NCBI RefSeq assembly: GCF_029873635.1
Contig: NC_080425.1
Location: 46,670,178 to 46,734,177, forward strand
Direction of reading: 5' to 3'
DNA: 64,000 nucleotides
Origin: Malania oleifera
Taxonomy: Eukaryota; Streptophyta; Magnoliopsida; Santalales; Ximeniaceae
The position numbers and the translations under genes are program-made. This document shows positions 46,885-57,502 of this stretch, in pieces. Position 1 is the first letter of the stretch, and each line of letters begins with the position of its first letter. The notes below the pieces were generated by a model. That model was given only the letters and a program-made list of their open reading frames with translations, searched no databases and was not told the DNA's origin.

Positions 46885-49302
46885 TGTTGGAATTGGTGTG
46901 ATCCCAAGAGGGGGGGTGAATTGGGTTTTAAAAACTTTTTGGCTAATTTAAACAATTTTCTGATTCATTACAATATCATATCCCATTCAACATGTATACG
47001 TGTATGTAAAGCGAGTTTAACAATAAAAGCAAACATACACATGTGCAGTATCTTATTTAAATCAAATGTGTGCATAAGAATAATTTCGACATTAAATAAA
47101 CATTCATACACATGCTGAAATTAAAGTACAGGAATTTAAATAAAATAGAAAGAGCGACACCAGATTTGTTATTGAGGTTCGGCCAAACCAGCCTACATCC
47201 CCACCTTGGGCTTACCCCCAAGGATTCCACTATACCTGCTCACTTAACCGGGTGGAGTAAAAGCCTTTTACATCCTCTCCTTACGAGGAGAGGAAAACCC
47301 CGACTCAATTACTAAGTTGAGCCAAACTAGTCTCACTTGCGGGGCTGAGACTCTCCAGTTCAATTCCGGGCTGAACCGAACCGGTCTCACTTGCGAGGCT
47401 GAGATTCCCCAGTTCAATTAATGGGCTGAACCGAACCGTTACATGAAAATCATTTTGTACATAAAATATGCTTCTAAACTAAGCAGGGATGTATAACATT
47501 AAAATCTAATATACATTCTCATATGATTTTGAAATGAAACTCATGTAGAGTATGACTTTTCTCTCAAAATATTTTTCAAGTAAAACTTGAGAGTTTAGAA
47601 AAAGATTTTATTTTCTAGAATGATTGACCTTTATAAAATAAAAGGAGAAGCCTCTCAAGCAAGTATATATTAATTTGATATATGCTTAAGGCTCCCTCTT
47701 GTATAACCCAAATAAATTCTCCAACAAATGTATTTCAAGATAAGAGTAGGAAAATATTAGGGTTTTCTTCAAAATGATTGACCTTAGTAAAATTAATCCC
47801 GAGAAGGCATTCAAGAAAAATATATGAGCGAGAATATTAGCCCAAGCCTTCAAGACATTTTTCACAATAAATTTCTACAAAAAATATATTTCCAATTAAA
47901 AGAATATGGGAGAAATTTAATCTTTGAAAAACATGAAAAATAGAAAGGCCTTCAAGCAATATACATATGAAGAATGTTATATGCTCAAGCCTCTTCAAAT
48001 ATAACCCCAAAAATATTTTCCCCAAAAATGGTTTTCAAAAGAAGAGAATGGGAGACATTTTAATCTTTGAAAATATATCACAAATGAAAGAAGAAGGCCA
48101 TCAAGCAATATATATGTATATGATATATGCTCAAGCCTCTTCACATGAAATCCCCAAGAATATTTTCTCCCAAAATAATTTTCAAATAAAAGAAGAGTAG
48201 GAGAAAAATAAGAATTTAAAGAAAAAATGGGGTATAGAAGTGTGGGAGAATCAAAGAATGATAAACTAATTTAACAAAGGGATTCTCTAACCATTTTCAA
48301 GTGTTTTGGGGTTATATTTATAGGCATAAACCCTTTGTGACCGTTATATAGCCGTTGGGACCTTAAAATATATTTTTACTTTGAAAACTAGCCATTTTTC
48401 GGCCGTTGGGACACTTTCCTGAGAAGGTCGGTCGACCAGGCTCAAGGTACGGTTGACCGAGGCTTGAAATCAACGAGTTTCGGTCGACCGTAGTGAAGGT
48501 TCGGTTGACCGGCCTCTGCTTTTCTGCACAGACACTGTTTAGTGTTTTGGCCATAACCTTTCCTATACAACTCCAAATTGGATATTCTTGATACCAATAG
48601 AAAGGTAAGAAAAAATCCCACAACTTTCATGTTGAACACATGTTAAGCTAATGATGTTTGGTTTGAGAAAAATGTCCATAAATGAGACAGAAGAAACATG
48701 AAGGGAGTTTTTCTTTTACAGACACATTTCAGTGTTTTGACCATAACTTTTTATGTATAACTCCAATTTGGACGTTCTCAGTATCAAACTTAAGCTATGG
48801 GAAAATTTCACAATTTTCATGTTGAACATGGTTTGATATAAGATCGAATTGAGTGAGAAAGTGTTGATTTCTAACATTCGGACGACTGGCTGGTTGACCG
48901 ACCCCTTTGAAAAATTTAGTTTTTGCCTTCTTTTAACTTTAAAACCATTTAAAAACCTTTGTATAAGTTAGGCATTTTATGAAAAGAGTTTTCCATGTTA
49001 TTTGGAGGTTCTGTGGTCAATCTAAAGTCAGGTAGAGCTTCAATTTTAAATCATGTAAGATGCATGCACATTCAACCCCAATTACTATTACAACCCAAAA
49101 AATAAATAAGTCTTCGTGTCTTCTACTCCTCAATGCTCCATGGAATATGCCGATTGGTGTTCTTCTCAATGCTCTTTATGACTTCCATTTTGCATTCATC
49201 ACTCGTGCTTACATAAATATAAACCTGTTCACACTCAGTTACACAAGTGGGATATTGTGGTTTGTCATTATCAAAATAGGGATTGGACTCAAAAAGTCAA
49301 CA
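46885..49302 (-). mobile_element. SIRE-type solo LTR (J) inside the hAT-like element
   Basis: TGTTGGAATTGGTGTGATCC to GACTCAAAAAGTCAACA, 2418 bp, exact CATAT duplication at 46880-46884 and 49303-49307. It belongs to the same family as F's LTRs (63316 onward), for which it is the only complete copy here. It contains the leader block (47170-47215), an inverted GCTC/GAGC array (47217-47450), larger degenerate repeats (47652-48215), TATA (minus) near 48315 and U3 GGTCGACC motifs at 48425-48510 and 48890. Confidence 0.92.
47652..48215. repeat. Degenerate repeats of about 145 bp in LTR J
   Basis: Four diverged units, each with TCAAGCAATATA...ATATGCTCAAGCCTCTTC followed by an A-rich segment and GAGAATGGGAGA. 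Similar material, opposite orientation, is in LTRs A (640-920) and I (56380-56990). Confidence 0.75.
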
Positions 49303-49439
49303 CATATATATAATTATATATAGTTATATACATGGACACGGTAACACGCACACACACACACACGTGCTTAGTGTTTTAGTTTTTAATCATTATTTTCACT
49401 TTTCACCTTTCATTTCACTTTTCATGGTTCACCTTTTTC

Positions 49440-49980
49440 AGTTTCCAATTTCACGCCGCCTCTTCCCTCCCGCCTCCTCCTCTTCGTCTTCCTCAAGCCT
49501 CATTCCTCAGTTCTTCATCTTCATTATGAATCTGTGAGTAGTGTGCGTGCACAGCAACCGCCGACCAGTGTGCCTCCCCCCTCCTCTTCCTTCCTCATTT
49601 TTCTTCTTCTCTGCTGATCTTCTCAGCTCTCACTGTGAGCCTGTGAGTCTGTGACTTTGTCAGCCGGTTGTGTGCCATCTGCCGTGCGTGCCTCTCACCT
49701 CTACCTCCTACTCCTCCTCCTTCCTCATTTTTCTTCTTCTCTTCTCGGCTCTTGCCTCTCGCTGTGAGTCTGTTACTCGTCTGGCCTCATCTGAGTCATT
49801 TCTCAGACTCTCACACATCACTCTCACGAACTCACTCTGTCGAGTCTTGTCTCTATTGCGCTGTACCGCGGTGCGTCCGCCGTGCACCTACGGCTCTGCC
49901 TCTCTCCTAGCTCCCGTGTCTACAGTTCTTCATATCAGAGCACCACCTGCGCTGGTATCTTCAGTTTTCAACTACTTCAT
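49440..49980. other. C/T-rich passenger segment of the hAT-like element
   Basis: Strikingly pyrimidine-rich and GC-richer than its surroundings. It includes an imperfect tandem repeat of about 130 bp (TTCCTCATTTTTCTTCTTCT at 49591 and again at 49721) followed by GCTGTGAGTCTGT-like phrases. Open frames at 49668-50068 are not similar to a protein I know. It could be captured host sequence, for example a 5' UTR, or simply low-complexity DNA. Confidence 0.5.
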
Positions 49981-50591
49981 GAAAAATAAATGTTATTTTT
50001 TTTGTAAAAAAATCAGTTTAAAATCGAAAAACCACAACCGAAGTGCCACATTTTTGGTTTTCAATTAAAGCATAATTTTTCTTCGGTTTTGGTTTCGGTT
50101 CAGAAATCATATAACCAAAAAATTCGGTTTGGTTTTTGGTTTTGGCCAAAATCGAATCGCACCGAACTGTGTACACCCCTGCCCTTTAGTATTGTGGTCA
50201 TAACATTTTCTATATAACTCCAAATTGGACATTCTTGATATCAACCGAAAGATAAGATAAAATATCACAACTTTTATGTTGAACACTTTTTAAGATAGGA
50301 AACCATTGATCGCTCAAATTGCACATTAATGCAGATATAGAAAAAAAGAAGTGAATTTGGAGATTCCTTTCTTGGTGCTTTTCATTCCAAAAATAATTTG
50401 AAACCTTTTTAAATAAATTTTGACCTTATAAAAATATTTTCCAAGTATTTTAAAAGGTATCTAGGTCCAAGTAATTAACCTAAGAGTTTCGTGCATCCAT
50501 ATTGAAATGAGTAAGTTCCTTTGACCAAATATGTTAAGTTCCTTTGCTTTGTTATCATCAAAACAAGATTCTAAGTCTTGTGAGACCAACA

Positions 50592-52340
50592 ATCTTCCTG
50601 TTTTTTATAATGACAAACAAGGAGGAAAAATGAGTAAGCCTTAATAAGGCTTCCCCTTACAATAAGCATCAACTTAACAATATTTGTAATATCATGATCA
50701 TTTTCAATATCAATTTCAATATTATGCTTATATATTTCATTTCATAATTGAGCCAATATACATACTTAGGTATGCAGGTGTCATGCTCAAGTTTTGCCCA
50801 AAAATTTTGCCCCTTTTGACATCAATCAAAAAGAGCAAAAAATATAAATATCAAGGCAACGAGTAACCATAAGCAAAAGTATATATCCAGTGATGGCACA
50901 AAGTAGAAACTTTGCAATCATCATGCATAAAAAGATAGACAATAAGTCCCAAAAAACATGAAAAAATACAAAAGATTGTATATCGGATTTTATTAATGAT
51001 TTCTAGTAATGAACAAAAATCATGATATTATTACTTAACAAGTATAACTCCCCTTGAATGAAATATATTTCATATTCAATAAATTTAATAAATATCATGT
51101 GAAGTTATCATCATTTTCAGTCATCATTAGCAATCATCATTATCAATCATGCTTTTAAATTTTTTATGCCATGCTTAAGCTCATTTTGCTAAATTTTCTC
51201 CCCCTTTTTATATCAATAAAAGGATAAACCAAAAGAAATATTATGCAAAGGTACTAAGGACCAAAAAAAATTCGCATTTAGATTGCAATAACAACGTCCA
51301 TAATCCATCATATATTTCAATGATAACATGGTCATCCATTATTCAGCATGCCAAAAAATATATAACATAATCCAACATTAGCATGTGAACTAAGATGGTA
51401 AAGAAAAAAAAAATAAAAGAGCTAAGCAAAAAAATAGTAGTGTCAAACATTTCAACCCAACTTAGTGTTTGGTTTGAGAAAATTCTTTTGTATATGGATT
51501 TACCAATCTTCAAATATCTTTCCAAATTGTCTATGGAAGTAAATAATTCTTTGAATTTAATTCTTTTGAAGCCTTGTACAATTCATCCTTTTATTATGGC
51601 CAACAATGTCATTCTTATGTTCTTGTTGCAATATAATAATCAACAATAAGCTCAAAAACTCTTCTTTAAGTTTTTCATACCTCATATCAATCTTTATCAA
51701 TACTCTTGTATTAATTAACTTTATGAACTTCCTAAATTTTTAGTAGTATTAAGCTATTACTAATTTATATAATCTTAGAAAGACTACTTAGGTCTATTTT
51801 TTTTCTTGACTCAACCATATACTATGAATATTTCAAGAATAATTTTATTATACCTGCACTAACAAAGAGTAACATGTAGATTTATTTAATAATTAACTAC
51901 CCGAATTTCAGATTCTTACTTTGAACTTATTTTAGTGATTGATTAATCAATTAAGTCTCTTCTAATTTGATCTTCTAAATCTCAAGTATGTGCAAATAGC
52001 AATATACGTCATGCTAATTTTAACCTTAAGTATTAATAACCTTTCTTTAATAATTCAACAAAGGTTATGTTATTTCATCTCTTTATCTATAGCTGAGATA
52101 GTGAATTATTTACCATGATATGCACAATCAATATAGACTTTTAGTTTATGCATTAGATCTTCAAGGTTTCTAACATAGTAGACATATCTATTAATATTTT
52201 ATGAGTTAAACATTGTCTATAATCATAGCACACTTATAGTCATCACTAAATCTCTTTGAATTGACTACCTTAAATCTTGTAGGCTATGGAGGCATCCCTT
52301 TTCATTTTAGCATAGATTTAGATTTCTTAATTCCTAAAAG
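50592..52340 (-). other. Non-coding internal region of element E
   Basis: Begins with a PPT-like tract (ATCTTCCTGTTTTTT, purine-rich on the minus strand). No coding potential; AT-rich. CTCCCCTTGAATG (51047) and TTCTCCCCCTTTTT (51198-51211) again give purine tracts on the minus strand. Pol is absent. Confidence 0.65.
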
Positions 52341-54200
52341 GGAATGACTATTTTATGGAGTCCTTGGTTTGTGAACTAGGCTTTCATCTTGGTACCCATA
52401 CTTTCTTGGGTCCGAATGGTTTAACAAGAGATGTTTCTTTTACTTTCCAAACTTGCTTAGTTTTCACACCTTTTTTCTTTAATGGACATTCAAACTTAAT
52501 GTGCCATTTCTCCTTACATAGAAAACATGTGGTATGTGTGTAAGCATTTGAGGAGGTACTAACATAGTCTTTAAAGGCTCTTACAAAGTACCCCATGTAA
52601 AGGTTCTTTTTCTTTGTGTTCTCTACTCTATTAAATCATATACCTTCTTAATCCAAAGACATTATTTGTGATCCAATCATTTTATCAAAGTTCTCTTTTC
52701 CTCTAATAAAATTGTAGATTATTTTATTTTGATCCTCAATTTTCTTTTCAAGGCAAAGTATTTCTGAATATGTTATTCCTTTGCAGTTAGCTTGCATCCT
52801 TACAAGTTCTTTAGTCATCTGATTTATTTTTCTTTCAAGTTCATCAATGACTAAACCCTTTTCAATCGAAGTTTGAGATCTTAGATCCTCTAGTTCTTTC
52901 ATCATCTTTTCATTCTTGCTTTCTAATCTCTTGATTTTTAGATCCTTTTTCTCTTTCAGCAAGATTTTTAGATTCTAATTCTTTCATTACAGCTTCATTC
53001 TCATTTTTCAATGAAGTGTATCGTTTAATCATTTTAACTAGAATCTTGTGACCTTGAATAGTTCACTTTGTAATTCTTCATAAGATGGTATACTCTCATC
53101 ATTGAATTCATCAGATGAACTAGATTCATGCATGATTCATTAAATGATTTTGATGAGGAACTTTGCACATCATCATCATCCCATGCCATAAGACAACCAT
53201 TTTCAACCTTTTGATCACTTGATTCATTCTCTAAACTAGTGGAACTTATATTGTCCCATATAGTGGCCTTCATTGCCTTTTTCTTCATTTTTTTTAGAAT
53301 CCTTCTTGAGTTGTGGACAATCTGGTTTTATGTGGCCTACTTTCTTACAATTATAACACATTGGAAGTTTAGCCTTTATTTTCTTCTTACTAATTTCTCC
53401 TTCATCTGATTTCGAGTCCTGAAATTTTGTAGTAAATTTATTCTTCTTTCTAAGTATTTTTGCAAGTCTTTTGGATATGAGGGCTACATCATTTACATCT
53501 ATTGTCTCTTCATCTTTATTGCTAGAACTTTCAGTTGAGGCTTTAAGAGCGATGGATTCCTTGGTTTTAGATTTTCCTTTAGTTCTCTCATTTATTTCCA
53601 TCTCATAAGTGAAAAGAGATCCAATTAATTCATTTAAGGAGGTATTCTTGAGATTTCTTCCTTCTGTAATTGTGTGGCCTTAGGTTTCCAAATTGGTGGA
53701 AGTCCTCTAAGGATTTTTTGGATCATTTCATAAGTTGAGTAATTTTTCCCTAAGGAATTAAGAGAGCTTATTTTATGGGTGAACCTAGTGTACATACTAG
53801 TGATGGTTTCATTTGGGTTCATCCTAAAAGCTTCATACTTGTTTGTGAGCATGTCGATTCTATTATCTCTTACATCAATCGTTCCTCCATAGGTTACCTC
53901 TAGTTTATCACATATTTATTTGGTTGATTTACATGCCATGACCCTATTGAATTCATTTATATCAAGAGCACAATATAATTTATTCATAGCACTTGGATTT
54001 ACTTGCAACATCTTATGGTCATTGTCGATCATCTCTTTTTCTTCTTTAGGTATTTCTTTACCATCCATGATTTTAGTGGGCATAAGGTCACCTTGTGTGA
54101 CAACTTTACATGCTTTGCAATCCATAGTTTGTAGATAAATTCTTATTCTTTGTTTCCAAAAGGTGTAGTTTACACCACAAAAGATAGGAGGTCTGTATGA
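52341..54200 (-). pseudogene. SIRE-type gag and Gag-Pol N-terminus of element E
   Basis: Read leftwards from 54200: RPPIFCGVNYTFWKQRIRIY, then MDCKACKVVTQGD, LYCALDINEFNRVMACKSTK and, after a TAA, ICDKLEVTYGGT. Next are MLTNKYEAFRMNPNETITSM and QKILRGLPPIWKPKATQL, the copia-type Gag core. A CCHC knuckle CYNCKKVGHIKPDC lies at 53360-53320. A coiled coil (52962-52800) and a second knuckle CFLCKEKWHIKFEC (52525-52484) follow, with VWVPR at the end. There are several stops and frameshifts, and the frame fades before any integrase motif. Confidence 0.9.
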
Positions 54201-54282
54201 GGATTAACACTTAGCAAAGGGAGATACACCTAGGTGTGCCATATAGATCTTTATGTACTTTCTAATTTAAGGTTTACTACAA

Positions 54283-54298
54283 CCCTGCTTTGTTACCA
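54283..54298 (-). promoter_or_regulatory. PBS of element E
   Basis: Minus strand TGGTAACAAAGCAGGG two bases from the LTR edge, an initiator-tRNA-Met type PBS with two changes. Confidence 0.85.
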
Positions 54299-54300
54299 AT

Positions 54301-56125
54301 TGAAAACTAAGATTTATTCCCAAGAGGGGGGTGAATTGAGTTTTTAAAATTTTCTTTGAAACCTCTTTGTTTTACGAGTTCCTTTAGTTAAGAGTTAACC
54401 CAATAAATTAATATTCAGCAATCACACAATTACAATGATATTGATTTGCTACCTCACAAGTCTAACCAAAAATCCTTTTGAATATGTCAATCTAATCAAC
54501 AAGGTAAGCTTGATTTCACAATATGAAACATAATAGAGTTTTTAGCAAGCTTCCAAAATTTAGATTTTGATATAAAACAAGTTACTTGAATTTAATCAAT
54601 AAGTTAATGAGCTTTGATATTTATCAATCAACATATCCTTTAAGGTTTTCACGAATTTTGATATTTATCAATCAACGTACTCCCTTTATGGTTTTCGCAA
54701 TTCCTAATAACAAATTAATTTCCAACAATTAAGTAAGCATCCACCCAATTTATATATGTAGAAAAATAAAGAGATTTAGGGAAGAGAAAGATACCAAGAT
54801 TTTACGAGGTTCGACTATACCCGCCTACGTCCTCACCTTAGGTAAACCACCCAAGGATTTCACTATACCACTCCCTTAATCAGGTGGAGCAAACCATTTA
54901 CACACTCTTTCAAGTAGGATGGAGCCCTCCTCTCCAAGATATACCTCGCGCTCGGTTAGCCAATGATTCAATCAACCCTGAATCGTCAAAAACAATAAGA
55001 GAAAATTTTGTGTACAATGACACTCTCAAAAGAGCGGATTAGTACAATTTGAATATCACAATTTACTTCAATCAAATATCAATATATAAAGATTAAACTC
55101 AAGTAATTTATCACCGGGTTCTTTCTTAGATAGAAAATTTCAAGTAGAGGACAAGAACTGTGAGTAGTATCAGCAAGAACACAACAAAACTTCAGAAAAC
55201 GTTTTTCAACAATAGAGCTTTTGAATGTAAGAGTATAAACTGATTTGCTAATTGTTGTTGGTATTTTATTCATGGAATTAATTTGTATTTATAGAGTTAA
55301 AAAGTGTATAAATGTATTCCTTGAGTTACTTTGAGTATTTCCCAAGTTTTCACTTTGTTTGGGGGGCAAGAAATCACTTTTGGAAAGTTTCCCACGCTAT
55401 TTTAAATTTAAATTTACAAAGCTTAGTCACCTGTATCCAAAGGTCAGTCACCTATGCCTTTTAAATCAGCGTATTTTGAAAGTTGGTATAGGGTCAGTTG
55501 CTTGTTCCTAATGTGTTAGTCGCCTGATTTGGTTCCGTCTTCTTGTCAGTCAATTGATCAGTCGCCTAATGTGCTGTCAGCTTCGACCACCCTTCAGTAT
55601 TTTGGTCATAACATTTTTTATACATTTGAAAATTTGGCTTTCTTGATATTCAAATAAAGGTAAGAGAAAAGTACACAACCTTTATGTTGAACACATTTTA
55701 AGATAAGAAACCATTGATAGAGTAAATTGCACATCAATGCAGATATTGGAACAAAAAAAAAAGTGAATTTGGAGAGTCCTATTTTAGTGCTTTTCCTTAC
55801 AAAAATAATTTGAACCCTTTTGAAATAACTTTTAGCTTTATAAAAATATTTTCCAAGTATTTTAAAAGGTATCTAGGATCAAGTAATTAACCTAAGAGCT
55901 TCATGCATCCATACTAAAATCATGTGAAGTACTTACATGAGACTTCTTAAAAGACTATAACTTTTTAAGCGCTAGATCTTCACGTATTTGTTTTGTTCTC
56001 AATATCTTCATGTATTTGTTTTTTTATTTTCAATATCATCATGTATTTTCTTTGACTTCCTTCATAGCTCATTGACTTAAGTACTTACTTCATCCAATTT
56101 TTCTAGCTTTAAGTACAAGCTTTCA
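54301..56125 (-). mobile_element. 5' LTR of element E, truncated at its outer end
   Basis: Begins TGAAAACTAAGATTTATTCC (plus coordinates) with CCCAAGAGGGGGGTGAATTG. It aligns with 34135-34643, 46241-46709 and 50190-50460. Preserves unoccupied sites for D and the hAT-like element. U3 motifs of the AGTCGCCTG type are at 55430-55570. Alignment is lost before the CCAACA edge, near 56125, where LTR I takes over. About 65 bp near 55460-55525 are absent from the left copy. Confidence 0.88.
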
Positions 56126-57502
56126 ATAGACTTTAGAAAATGGCTAATTTTTGAAATATAATAATATTTTAACCCCCGCCCCCCCAAACGGCTGCATAAC
56201 GGCTATATGTGGTTTCTTCCTATAAATACAAGCCTTAAATAGCTTGAAATTGTTAGAGAATCAATTGGAAAATTTAGTTAAATATTTGTGTAATTCTCTA
56301 TCATCTTTTACCCCATTTTATGCTTTAAATTTCTTCTTTCCCATACTCTTCTTGAATATATTTTTTTGGAAAATTCTTTTTGGGGGTTTTATTTGAAAAG
56401 GCTCAAGAATATGTCATCTCTCATATGTATTTTGCTTGATTGCCTTGTTTTTCAAATGTGTTAGAAAGATCAAACTTCTCCTACTATTTTATTTGGAAAA
56501 TAGTTTTTTAGGCAAAAACTTTTTAAGAGGTTGTTGGAAAGCTTGAGCATGTATTTGACTCATATTTACATTGCTTGAAAGCTTTCTTATCTTTGAGAGA
56601 TATCAAAGTTCAATTTCTCCTATGCTCTTCATTTAAAAAGAAAAATTGGAGAAAAATTTGTTTATACAAGAAAGGCTTGAGCTTGAGCATATATTTACAC
56701 ACACACACACACAAAGAGATATATATATTGTTTGAAAGCCTACTTGAAAATTTTTTTTCAAAGGTCAATCTTGAAGAAATATCTTTCTCCCACTTTTCAT
56801 TCTAAAATATCTTTTGGAGAAAATATTTTAAGTCATTCAAGAACTAATTAAGCATGTATTTATTGATATACATTTTGCTTGAAAAGCTTCTTGAGAAATC
56901 CTTGATCATACATTCATATATGCATTTGCTTGGAAGGCTTGATTAATTTTTTATTGTTTGAAAAGAAAAAATCATTTTCCATACTCTTACCGATTTACTT
57001 GAAAAATATTTTGAGAGATTTTTTATAAACTCTACAGAGCTTCATTGTTTAAATCATATGAGAGTGCATTCATATTTCAAAATGTACATGTCAGCTTATT
57101 GTAGAAGCACTTTATTTGTACGAAAACTTTCACATCTATGAATCGGTTTGGCTCAGCCTGGTAATTGAGTTACGGGAGACTCTGTCTCGTAAGAAGGAAC
57201 CAGTTTGGCTCAGCCTGGTAATTGAGCTAAGGAGATTCCACCCCGTAAGGCGGAACCAGTTTGGCTCAGCTTGGTAATTGATCTGGAGAGGCTCCGTCTT
57301 GTAAGGAGGAACTAGTTTGGCTCAGCCTGGTAATTGAGTTAGGGAGACACTGCCCCGTAAGGAGATCTGATTTAGCTCTGCTTGATAAGTGAGCTTGGGA
57401 AACTTCAACCCCGTAAGGAGAAGTGTAAACAGCTTCTGCTCCACCCGCTTAGGTGAGCATGTTAGTGGAATCTATGGGGGGTTTTCCCAAGGCGAGGATG
57501 TA
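56126..57502 (+). mobile_element. SIRE-type LTR fragment (I), plus orientation
   Basis: AACGGCTATATG...CTATAAATAC (TATA box at 56221) is followed by large degenerate repeats (56380-56990), a 56-bp array (57141-57440) and the leader block GGCGAGGATGTA (57491-57502). Both ends are cut: at the left by element E's LTR, at the right by element F's LTR in the opposite orientation. A (CA)n run lies at 56697-56714. Confidence 0.75.
57141..57440 (+). repeat. 56-bp tandem array in LTR I leader
   Basis: Five units, each with GGTTTGGCTCAGCCTGGTAA-TTGAGC and CCCGTAAGGAGGAACC. The GCTCA/TGAGC arms pair in most units. Confidence 0.9.

Larger units (their letters stand above)
46710..50181. mobile_element. 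Non-autonomous hAT-like DNA transposon
   Basis: Terminal inverted repeats TAGGGGTGTACA (left) and TGTACACCCCTG (right), 11 of 12 matching, with an exact 8-bp duplication CCCTTTAG at 46702-46709 and 50182-50189. An 8-bp duplication and this terminus fit the hAT superfamily. The unoccupied site is at 55580-55595 in E's other LTR. Subterminal regions are packed with CCGAA / ATCGAAA / TTCGGTTT motifs on both strands, likely transposase-binding repeats. Without solo LTR J the element is about 1.05 kb and has no transposase. Confidence 0.9.
34135..56125 (-). mobile_element. SIRE-type copia element E, pol-less, with nested insertions
   Basis: The internal region 50592-54300 has a PBS at its right, gag in the middle and a PPT-like tract at its left (minus orientation). 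The 3' LTR survives in three pieces, 34135-34643, 46241-46709 and 50190-50591, interrupted by D and a hAT-like element. The 5' LTR is 54301 to about 56125. The left copy lacks the first 200 or so bp, the right copy lacks the final part. No pol is present in 3.7 kb of internal sequence. The outer ends are truncated, so no duplication can be read for E. Confidence 0.82.

Noticed and set aside
49668..50068. 132-codon ORF with Ser/Leu-rich start in the hAT-like element
   Set aside because: Low-complexity pyrimidine-rich DNA gives such frames easily and two frames are open at once. Kept only as a possible captured non-coding segment.
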